Source: Tropicimonas sp. IMCC34011 (GTDB lineage Bacteria; Pseudomonadota; Alphaproteobacteria; Rhodobacterales; Rhodobacteraceae). Taken from it: a stretch of DNA of 64,000 bases. The stretch is taken from contig NZ_QMEJ01000004.1 of NCBI RefSeq assembly GCF_003390865.1, positions 460,132 to 524,131 on the forward strand, read 5' to 3'. The notes under the pieces were generated by a model. The model was not told where the DNA came from and ran no database searches. It saw only the letters and a list, made by a program, of their open reading frames with translations. Made by a program: the position numbers and the translations under genes. Below, in pieces: positions 53,898-62,383 of this stretch. How positions within the stretch are numbered: position 1 is the stretch's first letter; the number at the start of each line of letters is the position of its first letter.

Positions 53898-54893
53898 ATG
53901 AGCGAGAAACGCATCGACGACGTCACCGGCACCGAGACCACCGGCCACAATTGGGACGGGATCGAGGAGCTGAACAATCCGCTGCCGCGCTGGTGGCTCT
54001 GGACGTTCTACGCCACCGTCCTCTTCGCGGTGATCTACACCATCTTCTTCCCCGCCTGGCCCCTGGTCTCCGGTGCGACGCAAGGTGTTCTCGGCTGGTC
54101 CACCCGCGGCGAGGTCGCCCGCGACATCGCGCAGATCGACGAAGGGCAGCAGCAATATCGCGAGGGGCTGCTCTCCGTCGATGTCCACATGATCCGCGAC
54201 AACGAGGAGCTCCAGAATTACGCCGTTCAGGCCGGTGCGGCGCTCTTCCGCAACAATTGCTCGCAATGCCACGGTTCGGGCGCGGCGGGGGCCATCGGCT
54301 ATCCCAACCTGCTCGACGACGACTGGCTCTGGGGCGGACGCATCGAGGACATCGCCCACACGATCCGGCATGGCATACGGAACGAGGAAGACCCCGACGC
54401 ACGCTTCTCCCAGATGCCGGCTTTCGGCGAGATGCTGACCGAGGGAGAGATTGCCGGACTGGCCCGTCACGTCCAGAGCCTGCCGGACGGCGCGGACCCG
54501 CTCTCCGGCCCCGCGGGGCAGCTTTTCGCGGACAACTGCGCGACCTGTCACGGCGACGATGCGCAGGGCGACCCGGAAATCGGCGCGCCCGACCTGACGG
54601 ACGCGATCTGGCTCTATGGCAGCGATCTCGCCTCGCTCGAGGACACCATCTCCCGCGGGCCCTATGGCGTCATGCCGCCCTGGGGCGAGCGTCTGGGCGA
54701 GGCGAATGTTCGTGCCCTCGCGGCCTATGTCCACCAGCTCGGTGGCGGCGAGGCGGGCGAGCCGCGCTCCGAAACGAATGTCGAGGAGCAGATCGGCGAG
54801 GGCGATGTGCCCGAGGGCGCCGGCCGCACAGGCGGCGATCCGTCCGATCCGGATGAGGTTCCGTTCCCCGAGGAGGCGAGCGGTACGGACTGA
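53898..54893 (+). CDS. ccoP: cbb3-type cytochrome c oxidase subunit III (diheme)
   Basis: The 331-residue protein starts MSEKRIDDVTGTETTGHNWD and has a membrane anchor (LWTFYATVLFAVIYTIFFPA). Two c-type heme sites follow, NNCSQCHGSGAAGAIG and NCATCHGDDAQGDPEIG, so it is the diheme subunit that takes electrons from soluble or membrane cytochrome c. GGAG eight bases before the ATG fixes the start. The tail is Glu/Asp/Pro rich. A terminator-like hairpin follows the gene. Confidence 0.96.
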   Translation: MSEKRIDDVTGTETTGHNWDGIEELNNPLPRWWLWTFYATVLFAVIYTIFFPAWPLVSGATQGVLGWSTRGEVARDIAQIDEGQQQYREGLLSVDVHMIRDNEELQNYAVQAGAALFRNNCSQCHGSGAAGAIGYPNLLDDDWLWGGRIEDIAHTIRHGIRNEEDPDARFSQMPAFGEMLTEGEIAGLARHVQSLPDGADPLSGPAGQLFADNCATCHGDDAQGDPEIGAPDLTDAIWLYGSDLASLEDTISRGPYGVMPPWGERLGEANVRALAAYVHQLGGGEAGEPRSETNVEEQIGEGDVPEGAGRTGGDPSDPDEVPFPEEASGTD

Positions 54894-54959
54894 GCGCAAA
54901 ACGTCGCTCCTGCCTTCCCTGTTCGCGCAAAATCGGGCGGGAGCGGCGCGCTCGGACTG

Positions 54960-54992
54960 GCGGCGCTCGGATTATCCGGGTGCCGCTTTTTT
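54960..54992 (+). terminator. Rho-independent terminator after ccoP
   Basis: An 11-bp stem with two G-T pairs (54960-54970 with 54976-54986), loop ATTAT, then six T. It should end the ccoNOQP transcript, so the following flavoprotein gene needs its own promoter. Confidence 0.8.
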
Positions 54993-55083
54993 GTACCGCC
55001 CAGGGCCGTCCGGTGGGGCGGCGAAGGCGCGCGGGGGGCAACGCACCGTTTTCTTGTCCGGCCGGGGATCGTAGAGGACCGGC

Positions 55084-56256
55084 ATGACACATGATCTTAT
55101 CGTACTGGGAGCCGGGGCCGCGGGCCTCATGGCCGCCGCGACGGCGGGGCAAGCCGGCGCCCGCGTGCTCCTGCTCGATCACGCCGACAAGGCCGGCAAG
55201 AAGATCCTGATTTCGGGCGGTGGCCGGTGCAACTTCACGAATACGGGCACCGAAGCGGAGAACTTCCTCTCCGAGAACCCGCATTTCAGCAAGTCCGCGC
55301 TCGTGCGCTACACCCAGTGGGACTTTCTCGCGCTGGTTGAGCGCCACGGGATTGCCTGGCATGAAAAGACCCTGGGGCAGCTCTTCTGCGATGGCTCCGC
55401 CCGACAGATCGTGGCGATGCTCCTTGATGAATGCGCCGCCGGAGGCGTCGAGCTGCGCCTAAGGGCGAAGATCGATGACATCGGCCACGGGGACGGGCTC
55501 TTCCGCGTCGCCGGCGCCTCAGCCCCGCAACTGATCATCGCCACCGGCGGCCCGTCGATCCCGAAGATGGGCGCGACGGGGATCGCCTACCGGATTGCGG
55601 AGCGCTTCGGCCTTACCGTCGTCACGCCGCGGCCCGCCCTCGTTCCCCTGACCCTCGGGGAGGACGCACAGGCTTTCCGGGACATTTCGGGCGTGTCGTC
55701 CCACGTCACGGCATCGGCCGGGGGAGCCGCGTTTTCCGAGGCCGCGCTTTTCACACATCGCGGACTTTCGGGCCCCGCCATTCTTCAGGCCTCCTCCTAC
55801 TGGACGCCCGGCGCGCCGGTGATGCTCAACCTTCTGGACAATGCCGAGGAGGTCCTGCGGGAGGCGCGGCGGCTCTCCCCCCGCGTCCATTTGCGGTCCG
55901 TCCTGAGCGAGCATCTTCCGAACCGCCTGGCCGAGGTCCTGGCCGCGCGCATCGGATTGCAGACCGAGATGGGCAATACGTCCGACAAGGAGATCGCGCG
56001 CGTCGCCGGCGAACTCCAGGCCCTGACGTTCCATCCCACCGGGACCGAGGGGTTCGCCAAGGCCGAGGTCACCGCCGGCGGCATTTCGACCGATGCGCTC
56101 TCCTCCCGTACGATGGAGGCGAAGTCGGTTCCGGGGCTCTATGCCATCGGCGAGGCGGTCGACGTCACCGGCTGGCTCGGGGGGTACAATTTCCAGTGGG
56201 CATGGGCTTCGGGCTGGGCCGCAGGACAGGCCGCCGCGGAGAAGCTCGGCCGCTGA
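55084..56256 (+). CDS. HI0933/YhiN-family FAD-dependent oxidoreductase
   Basis: The 390-residue flavoprotein has an FAD-binding LIVLGAGAAGLMAAATAGQA, then KKILISGGGRCNFTNTG, a stretch diagnostic for this family, and VPGLYAIGEAVDVTGWLGGY, the second FAD contact. No transmembrane segment is visible. Members are uncharacterised enzymes of the BaiN group. It lies between ccoP and ccoG, apart from both by a terminator upstream and an FNR box downstream, so it is probably not part of the oxidase operon. Confidence 0.85.
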   Translation: MTHDLIVLGAGAAGLMAAATAGQAGARVLLLDHADKAGKKILISGGGRCNFTNTGTEAENFLSENPHFSKSALVRYTQWDFLALVERHGIAWHEKTLGQLFCDGSARQIVAMLLDECAAGGVELRLRAKIDDIGHGDGLFRVAGASAPQLIIATGGPSIPKMGATGIAYRIAERFGLTVVTPRPALVPLTLGEDAQAFRDISGVSSHVTASAGGAAFSEAALFTHRGLSGPAILQASSYWTPGAPVMLNLLDNAEEVLREARRLSPRVHLRSVLSEHLPNRLAEVLAARIGLQTEMGNTSDKEIARVAGELQALTFHPTGTEGFAKAEVTAGGISTDALSSRTMEAKSVPGLYAIGEAVDVTGWLGGYNFQWAWASGWAAGQAAAEKLGR

Positions 56257-56334
56257 ACGGGAAAGCCAAGCCGCGACCATCCCACGGCACCTCTCATTCA
56301 TGTGACTGCCCGGCCCGGCACCTCCTTCCGCCCT

Positions 56335-56348
56335 TTGATCCACGTCAA
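56335..56348 (+). promoter_or_regulatory. FNR box upstream of ccoG
   Basis: TTGATCCACGTCAA, identical to the box between hemN and fnrL, ends 53 bases before the ccoG start. It should drive ccoGHIS independently of ccoNOQP. Confidence 0.85.
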
Positions 56349-56401
56349 GGCGCTGCGGCCCCTGCTCTGCGAACAGGGCGCGCGAACAGGACGAAAGTGT
56401 C

Positions 56402-57937
56402 ATGGCGACCAATTCCGACTCCCTCTACGCCGCGCGCGCGCCGATCTTCCCCAAACGGGTCTCCGGTCCCTTCCGCCGCCTCAAGTGGCAGATCATGGCG
56501 GTCACGCTCGGCATCTATTATTTCGTCCCGTGGATCAGGTGGGATCGCGGGCCGGACCTGCCGGACCAGGCGGTGCTCGTCGACATGGCGGGCCGACGCT
56601 TCTACTTCTTCTGGATCGAGATCTGGCCGCACGAATTCTACTTCGTCGCCGGCCTTCTCGTCATGGCGGGGCTCGGCCTCTTCCTCTTCACCGCGGCGCT
56701 CGGCCGGGTCTGGTGCGGCTATACCTGCCCGCAGACCGTCTGGACGGACCTCTTCATCCTCGTCGAACGGTGGGTCGAGGGGGATCGCAATGCCCGGATG
56801 AGGCTCGACAAGGCGCCTTGGAGCGCCCGCAAATGGCGGCTCCGCCTGACGAAGTGGACGATCTGGCTCCTCATCTCGGTGGCGACCGGGGGCGCGTGGG
56901 TCTTCTACTTCACGGATGCGCCGACGCTGGCGCGGGATCTCGTGACGTTGAACGCCCACCCCGCCGCCTGGTCCGCGATCGCGCTTCTCACGGCGACGAC
57001 CTTCACCTTCGGCGGCTTCATGCGGGAACAGATCTGCATCTATGCCTGCCCATGGCCCCGCATCCAGGGCGCGATGATGGACGAAGACACGCTGACCGTG
57101 GCCTATCGCGAATGGCGGGGGGAGCCGCGCGGGAAGGGCCTGCGGCGCCGGGCCGTCACCGAAGCGGCGGAAACGACCACCCGGGCCGCCGGGCCGCAGA
57201 TCGGCGGGCGCTCCCCCGCGATCCCGATGCCGGGGATGCCGACGGGCGTCGGCGGCCCGATTCCGGACAACGCCCCCGGGGACTGCATCGACTGCAATGC
57301 CTGCGTGAACGTCTGCCCCATGGGGATCGACATCCGCGACGGACAGCAGATGGCCTGCATCACCTGTGCGCTGTGCATCGATGCCTGCGACGAGGTCATG
57401 GGAAAGATCGGCCGCCCGCGCGGTCTGATCGACTATATCGCCCTGGCCGACGCCCCGGCGGAGCGGGAGGGACGCGCACCGCGCTCCGTCTGGCGTCACG
57501 TCCTCAGGCCGCGGAATATCGTCTACTTCGCCCTCTGGGGCGGGATCGGCCTTGCCCTCGTCTTCGCGCTCTTCATCCGCCCCGATATCGAACTCACCGT
57601 CGCGCCCGTGCGCAATCCGACCTTCGTGACCCTCTCGGATGGCGCCGTCCGCAATGCCTATGACGTGCGCCTGCGCAACAAGCACGGCGAGCCGCGTGAT
57701 TTCACGCTCGGCGTGACGACCTCCTCCGACCTGTCGCTCAGCGTCGAAGGCGTTGCGGGAACAAGCGTCGAGGTGCCGGCGGATGCACAGGCCCTCACGC
57801 GCGTCTACGTGACGGCACCGGCAGGCGCGGAGGCCGCCGGTGGCGATACGACGGATCTGCGGATCTGGATCATGGACGACATCTCCGGGGAGCGCGCCTC
57901 CGCTCCCACCACATTCAACGGGAGGGGCACCCGATGA
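56402..57937 (+). CDS. ccoG: cbb3 oxidase assembly ferredoxin CcoG (RdxA/FixG type)
   Basis: The 511-residue membrane iron-sulfur protein has five hydrophobic segments, the conserved GRVWCGYTCPQTVWTDLFIL and CIYACPWPRIQGAMMDEDT. The 4Fe-4S clusters sit in DCIDCNACVNVCPMGIDIRD and CITCALCIDACDEVMGKIG, and the C-terminal domain is Ig-like (VRNPTFVTLSDGAVRNAYDV). CcoG reduces copper during assembly of the oxidase. It starts the coupled run ccoG-ccoH-ccoI-ccoS. Confidence 0.95.
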   Translation: MATNSDSLYAARAPIFPKRVSGPFRRLKWQIMAVTLGIYYFVPWIRWDRGPDLPDQAVLVDMAGRRFYFFWIEIWPHEFYFVAGLLVMAGLGLFLFTAALGRVWCGYTCPQTVWTDLFILVERWVEGDRNARMRLDKAPWSARKWRLRLTKWTIWLLISVATGGAWVFYFTDAPTLARDLVTLNAHPAAWSAIALLTATTFTFGGFMREQICIYACPWPRIQGAMMDEDTLTVAYREWRGEPRGKGLRRRAVTEAAETTTRAAGPQIGGRSPAIPMPGMPTGVGGPIPDNAPGDCIDCNACVNVCPMGIDIRDGQQMACITCALCIDACDEVMGKIGRPRGLIDYIALADAPAEREGRAPRSVWRHVLRPRNIVYFALWGGIGLALVFALFIRPDIELTVAPVRNPTFVTLSDGAVRNAYDVRLRNKHGEPRDFTLGVTTSSDLSLSVEGVAGTSVEVPADAQALTRVYVTAPAGAEAAGGDTTDLRIWIMDDISGERASAPTTFNGRGTR

Positions 57938-58371
57938 CCCTGACGGGACGCAAGGTTCTTGCACTGTTTATCGGCGCCTTCGGGGTGATCATCGGGGTGA
58001 ACCTGGCCCTTGCCTACAACGCCGTGCGGACCTTTCCGGGCCTCGAGGTCGCGAACTCCTACGTCGCGAGCCAGAGCTTCGACGACCGCAAGGCCGCGCA
58101 GGAGGCGCTCGCCTGGGACCTCGTCGCGGACTACGACGGAGGCGTCCTGAGCGTGGCGCTCCGCGATGCGGCGGGCGTGCCGGTGACGAGCCCTGCCCTT
58201 CTGACCGTCGGCCGGCCCACCGAGGGGCGGGATGACCTCGCCCGCCGGTTCGAGGGCCGCGACAGCTGGAGGGTGGAGCTGGAGCCGGGTCTCTGGCGGC
58301 TGGATGTCGAGGCCGAGGCGCCGGACGGCACCGCCTTTACGCGCCGGCTGAAGCTCCGGGTCGCGCCATGA
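57934..58371 (+). CDS. ccoH: cbb3 oxidase assembly protein CcoH (FixH)
   Basis: A 145-residue protein with one N-terminal membrane helix (VLALFIGAFGVIIGVNLALA) and a periplasmic beta domain (FPGLEVANSYVASQSFDDRK, WRLDVEAEAPDGTAFTRRLK). It fits FixH/CcoH in length, layout and place. It overlaps ccoG and ccoI by four bases on each side. Confidence 0.93.
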   Translation: MTLTGRKVLALFIGAFGVIIGVNLALAYNAVRTFPGLEVANSYVASQSFDDRKAAQEALAWDLVADYDGGVLSVALRDAAGVPVTSPALLTVGRPTEGRDDLARRFEGRDSWRVELEPGLWRLDVEAEAPDGTAFTRRLKLRVAP

Positions 58372-60509
58372 CAGCCGCCTGCCCCGCCTGCGTTGCCCTG
58401 CCGGAAAGGGCGGCGACGCGGGACGCCGATCCCGATGTCGTCCTGCACCTGCCCGACATCCATTGCGCGGGCTGCATCGCGTCGGTGGAAGATGCGCTCG
58501 GGCGGCTTCCGGAGGTCCGGGAGGCGCGGGTGAACCTGACCCTGCGCCGCGTCTTCATCGCCGGGGCGAACATCACGCCCGGCCCCATGATCGAGGCGCT
58601 CGCCGGCGCCGGACACAGGGCGCAGGAGCTCGATACAGGGCGCCTCGGGCGGCAGGGGAACGAGGGACGGGATCTTCTCATGCGGATCGGCGTGGCCGGG
58701 TTCGCGATGATGAACGTGATGCTCCTGTCCGTCGCCGTGTGGTCCGGCGCAGCCGGCGCTACGGAGCGGCTCTTCCACCTGATCTCGGCTGCCATCGCCC
58801 TGCCCGCCGTCGCCTTCTCCGGCCGTCCCTTCTTCGCCTCGGCGCTCACGGCCCTCTCCCGTGGCCGACTGAACATGGACGTTCCGATCTCGCTCGCGAT
58901 CGCGCTGGCGGCTCTCGTCTCCCTCGCGAGCGCCCTTCTCGGCGGTGAGCAGCACGGCTGGTTCGACGCGGCGCTGGCGCTGACCTTCTTCCTCCTCATC
59001 GGGCGGTATCTCGACCATGCCGGGCGCAACGCAGCCCGGTCCGCCGCGGCGGAACTCGCCGCGCTCGACGTGTCCCAGGCGATCCTCCTCGAAGGCGGCG
59101 CCGAGCGGATCGTGAGGGCCGAGAGCCTCGCTCCGGGGGACATGATACGCGCACGGCCGGGGGACAGGCTGCCGGCGGACGGGGTGGTGACGAGTGGCCT
59201 CAGCGATCTCGACCGCTCTGCCCTCACCGGCGAATCGAAGGCCGGTCGGGTCGGACCCGGGGAAGAGGTCGCGGCGGGCGAGGTGAACCTCACCGGGCCG
59301 CTCGACATCCGCGTGGTGCGGGCCGGGCGGGAGACCGCGCTCAGTCGCCTGACCGATCTCGTGGCCACGGCGGAGGCGCAGCGCTCCCGTCATGCCGGCA
59401 TCGCCGACCGCGCCGCGCGCGCCTATGCGCCCGTCGTCCACATCCTCGGCGCCGCCGCGTTCCTGCTCTGGCTCGGTCTCACCGGAGATGCGTGGCGCGC
59501 TCTCGATGTCGCGATCTCCGTCCTCGTCATCACCTGCCCCTGCGCGCTTGGGCTCGCCGTGCCCGCCGTCTCCACGGTCGCGACCGCGCGCCTCTACAAG
59601 CTGGGCCTCCTCGTCAAATCCCGCACCGCGCTGGAGCGGCTATCGGAGATCGACCTCGTGGTATTCGACAAGACGGGCACGCTGACGACCGGCGCCGCGC
59701 GGCTCCGCGGCGAGCCGGACCCTGCGGCGCTGTCCCTCGCGGCGGGCCTCGCGCAGGGATCGAACCATCCCTATTCCCGCGCCATTGTCGCGGCCGCCGC
59801 GGAAAGAGGCCTGGAGCCGGCCCCGGTTCAGGATGTGACGGAGGTCGCCGGCCGCGGTGTCGAAGGCCATTCGGGCGGGCGCCGCGTCCGCCTCGGGCGG
59901 CCGGACTGGGCCGGACCGGGCGACGCCGATCCCGATGGGGTTGCCCTCGGCGACGGCTCGCACGTCACCCTCTTCACCTTCGAGGAAGAGCCGCGCCCCG
60001 ATGCCGAAGAGTGCCTGCGCATGCTGGAGGCCCACGGCTATGACATCGCCCTTCTCTCGGGCGACGCCTCCGCCGCGGTCGCCCGCGTCGCCACGCGCCT
60101 CGGCATCGAGACCGCCAAGGGGCGGATGACGCCCGAGGAGAAGGCAGCCTGGCTCGAGGCGCGCGCCGCGGAGGGCCGCCGGACGCTGATGATCGGAGAC
60201 GGCCTGAACGACACCGGCGCGCTCTCCGTCGCGCATGCCGCCCTCTCCCCCGGCTCCGCCCTCGAAGCGGCGCGCAGTCTCGCGGACGTGGTGCTGCTCT
60301 CGGATCGCCTCGAACCCATCGCGACGCTCCTCGCGACCGCCCGCGCCAGCACGGTCCGGATGAAGCAGAACATTGCTCTGGCCGGTCTTTACAACGTGGT
60401 GGCCGTGCCGCTCGCCTTCTCCGGTCACGCGACCCCGCTGATCGCCGCGCTCGCCATGTCCGCGTCTTCGTTGACGGTGTCGCTCAATGCGGCGAGGAAG
60501 CTGGCATGA
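58368..60509 (+). CDS. ccoI: Copper-translocating P-type ATPase CcoI (FixI)
   Basis: CcoI exports copper needed for the CuB site of the oxidase. The 713-residue P1B ATPase has an N-terminal metal-binding domain (DIHCAGCIASVEDALGRLPE), the transmembrane copper motif ITCPCALGLAVPAVSTVAT, the phosphorylation site VFDKTGTLTTG, an HP motif in QGSNHPYSRAIV and the hinge MIGDGLNDTGALSVAHAALS. It overlaps ccoH upstream and ccoS downstream, so all four assembly genes are coupled. Confidence 0.95.
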   Translation: MTAACPACVALPERAATRDADPDVVLHLPDIHCAGCIASVEDALGRLPEVREARVNLTLRRVFIAGANITPGPMIEALAGAGHRAQELDTGRLGRQGNEGRDLLMRIGVAGFAMMNVMLLSVAVWSGAAGATERLFHLISAAIALPAVAFSGRPFFASALTALSRGRLNMDVPISLAIALAALVSLASALLGGEQHGWFDAALALTFFLLIGRYLDHAGRNAARSAAAELAALDVSQAILLEGGAERIVRAESLAPGDMIRARPGDRLPADGVVTSGLSDLDRSALTGESKAGRVGPGEEVAAGEVNLTGPLDIRVVRAGRETALSRLTDLVATAEAQRSRHAGIADRAARAYAPVVHILGAAAFLLWLGLTGDAWRALDVAISVLVITCPCALGLAVPAVSTVATARLYKLGLLVKSRTALERLSEIDLVVFDKTGTLTTGAARLRGEPDPAALSLAAGLAQGSNHPYSRAIVAAAAERGLEPAPVQDVTEVAGRGVEGHSGGRRVRLGRPDWAGPGDADPDGVALGDGSHVTLFTFEEEPRPDAEECLRMLEAHGYDIALLSGDASAAVARVATRLGIETAKGRMTPEEKAAWLEARAAEGRRTLMIGDGLNDTGALSVAHAALSPGSALEAARSLADVVLLSDRLEPIATLLATARASTVRMKQNIALAGLYNVVAVPLAFSGHATPLIAALAMSASSLTVSLNAARKLA

Positions 60510-60664
60510 ACGTCCTTGCCATCCTCATCCCGGTCTCCGTCTCGCTCGGCATTCTCGGACTGGCCGCCTTCGTCTGGACCATGCGCGCCTCGCAATATGA
60601 CGATCCGGACGGCGACCGCGCCCGGATCCTCGACGAGCGATACGACGACGATCCGGCGGGCTGA
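60506..60664 (+). CDS. ccoS: cbb3-type oxidase assembly protein CcoS
   Basis: The 52-residue protein overlaps the ccoI stop (ATGA). It begins MNVLAILIPVSVSLGILGLA, one membrane helix, and continues FVWTMRASQYDDPDGDRARI with the Asp-rich tail typical of CcoS (QYDD-type motif). CcoS is needed to insert cofactors into CcoN. It is short and easily missed. It converges with the MocR-type gene, with four bases between the stops. Confidence 0.92.
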   Translation: MNVLAILIPVSVSLGILGLAAFVWTMRASQYDDPDGDRARILDERYDDDPAG

Positions 60665-60668
60665 CGCC

Positions 60669-62042
60669 TCAGGGCTCGACCCCCATGACCGGCCGCGCCA
60701 TCAGGTCCGCCACCTTGCCGAGCGCCTCGGCGAGCCACGCATCGCTCAGCCGGCCGTTGAGATAGACGCGAACCGCGTTCGGAGCCGCCCCGTCCGCGGC
60801 GGCGAACTGATCGGACGGCTTCACGAGGACGCCCCTTTCCGCGCAGGCCGCGCTGAAGGACGAGGCGCGCCAATGGGACGGGAGGGGCAGCCAGATGAAG
60901 GGCGTGTCCGCGTCGTAGACCGGTCCCTCGCCGAAGATCCCGCGCGCCATCGCGACCCGGCGGTTGCAGGCCGCCCGCACGTCAGCGGCGATCCGCATCG
61001 CCTCCCCGCTCCGGAACAGGTCCAGCACCACCCGCAGGATGAGCCCCGACAGGCCGTACATCTGCTGTTGCGCCACCGTCAGCGCCTGGTTGCCCCAGCC
61101 GACCGGCGCGATGAGGGAGCCGAAGCGAAGCGTCGGGCTGATGGATTTCGACAGCGAGGCGACGTGCCAGGCCCGCTCGGGCGCGAGATCGCGGTAGCCC
61201 GAGACCTCGTCCTCGCCAAAGGAGAACGTATCGTCGTCCACGATGTGCAGATCGCGGGCGCGGGCAATCTCCACAATCCGCGCCCGGCGCGATGCGCTGC
61301 TGCGGACAAGTGTCGGATTGTGAAGGCGGGAGGACGTCATGAAGACGGCGGGGCCCGATCGGGCGCAGATCGCGTCGAGCGCCTCGGCCGACGGCCCCTC
61401 CTGGTCCATCGGTATGGACAGCACCTTCGCCTGCGCCAGCGCGCCGACATTGCGGAAGCCGGGATAGGACAGCTCCTCCACGATGAGCGTCCGCCGCCGA
61501 CCTCGCAGGAGCGTCTCCGCCGCGACGTGGAGCGCATGCTGCGCACCCGCCGTCACCACCACGTCCTCGCGCGACGCGGGCCCGGTCTGGGTGCGGGGCA
61601 GGAAGGCGAGCAACGCGTCGATCACCTCAAGCTCGTCCGCCCGTCGGGGATACTCCACCATCTCCGCCGTCAGGGACGCCCCGACCCGAGCCATCGCCGC
61701 GCCTATGAGCGCTGCCTGACCGACCTCGGGAATGACGGAGCTGCGCAGGTTCGCCTCTCCCCGCAGGGGGGTGGCGACGAGCGGCGGCGGTTCTTCGGAA
61801 TGGCGCGGAGCAACGAACGTTCCGCTGCCGACCCGCGCCACGAGACGCCCTTCCTCGGTCAGGCATGAATAAGCGCGGGACACGGTGCCGGGCGTGATGC
61901 CCAAGTGCCATGCCAGTTCCCGGACAGGAGGCAACTTCGCGTCGGGCGTCAGCGCACCGGTCTCGATCCTCTCCCGGATCGCATCGGCCAGCGCCAGGTA
62001 TTTGGGGCCCCGGCCATGATCCGACAACGAAATTGTATCCAT
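60669..62042 (-). CDS. MocR-type transcriptional regulator (GntR HTH + aminotransferase domain)
   Basis: The 457-residue product has an N-terminal winged helix (YLALADAIRERIETGALTPD, VRELAWHLGITPGTVSRAYS, RLVARVGSGTFVAP) and a fold-I aminotransferase-like domain. The latter has VVVTAGAQHALHVAAETLL, DDDTFSFGEDEVSG and the PLP-lysine candidate in HVASLSKSISPTLRFGSLI. MocR regulators use PLP as cofactor or effector. The ATG at 62042 overlaps the first of several ATTGTAYCC-type repeats that run to the divergent DUF1127 gene, its likely target. Confidence 0.87.
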   Translation of the reverse strand: MDTISLSDHGRGPKYLALADAIRERIETGALTPDAKLPPVRELAWHLGITPGTVSRAYSCLTEEGRLVARVGSGTFVAPRHSEEPPPLVATPLRGEANLRSSVIPEVGQAALIGAAMARVGASLTAEMVEYPRRADELEVIDALLAFLPRTQTGPASREDVVVTAGAQHALHVAAETLLRGRRRTLIVEELSYPGFRNVGALAQAKVLSIPMDQEGPSAEALDAICARSGPAVFMTSSRLHNPTLVRSSASRRARIVEIARARDLHIVDDDTFSFGEDEVSGYRDLAPERAWHVASLSKSISPTLRFGSLIAPVGWGNQALTVAQQQMYGLSGLILRVVLDLFRSGEAMRIAADVRAACNRRVAMARGIFGEGPVYDADTPFIWLPLPSHWRASSFSAACAERGVLVKPSDQFAAADGAAPNAVRVYLNGRLSDAWLAEALGKVADLMARPVMGVEP

Positions 62043-62121
62043 GACAATGAAACCGTTCCAATTGGATTGGGAGATATTGTATCCGTGTATTGTACCCTAA
62101 TCCTAAATTGTATCAATACAA
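62032..62121. promoter_or_regulatory. Operator region with repeated ATTGTAYCC sequence
   Basis: The units ATTGTATCC (62032-62040), ATTGTATCC (62076-62084), ATTGTACCC (62089-62097) and ATTGTATC (62107-62114) form direct repeats between the two divergent genes. The last one is also half of a perfect 14-bp palindrome TTGTAT-CA-ATACAA (62108-62121). Spacing between unit starts is 44, 13 and 18 bases. Such repeats are typical binding sites of MocR-type regulators. Confidence 0.6.
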
Positions 62122-62122
62122 A

Positions 62123-62326
62123 ATGGCACATCAAAACGTTTCACGCCGGGCGACCTATGCCCCGATCCCGCCGGAACCCAGTCTTCTGGAGCGGCTGCGC
62201 ACCTGGCACGCCCGCTGGCAGATGCGCCGCAGGCTGGAGGACCTTCCCCTCGATCGGCTTCACGATATGGGCATCGACGAGATCGACATGCGCACGGAGT
62301 GTTCCAAACCCTTCTGGCGCCCGTGA
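62123..62326 (+). CDS. DUF1127 (YjiS-like) small protein
   Basis: The 67-residue protein begins MAHQNVSRRATYAPIPPEPS and contains the DUF1127 pattern LLERLRTWHARWQMRRRLED, then LPLDRLHDMGIDEIDMRTEC. DUF1127 proteins are small and arginine-rich, and some bind RNA and affect phosphate or carbon metabolism in alphaproteobacteria. No strong ribosome-binding site precedes the ATG; a palindromic repeat ends one base before it. It is divergent from the MocR-type gene. Confidence 0.8.
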   Translation: MAHQNVSRRATYAPIPPEPSLLERLRTWHARWQMRRRLEDLPLDRLHDMGIDEIDMRTECSKPFWRP

Positions 62327-62383
62327 AAACCATGGTTACGGCGTTCGGCGCAGTAGACAGTTGCATACAGTCGCGCTAGCAGT

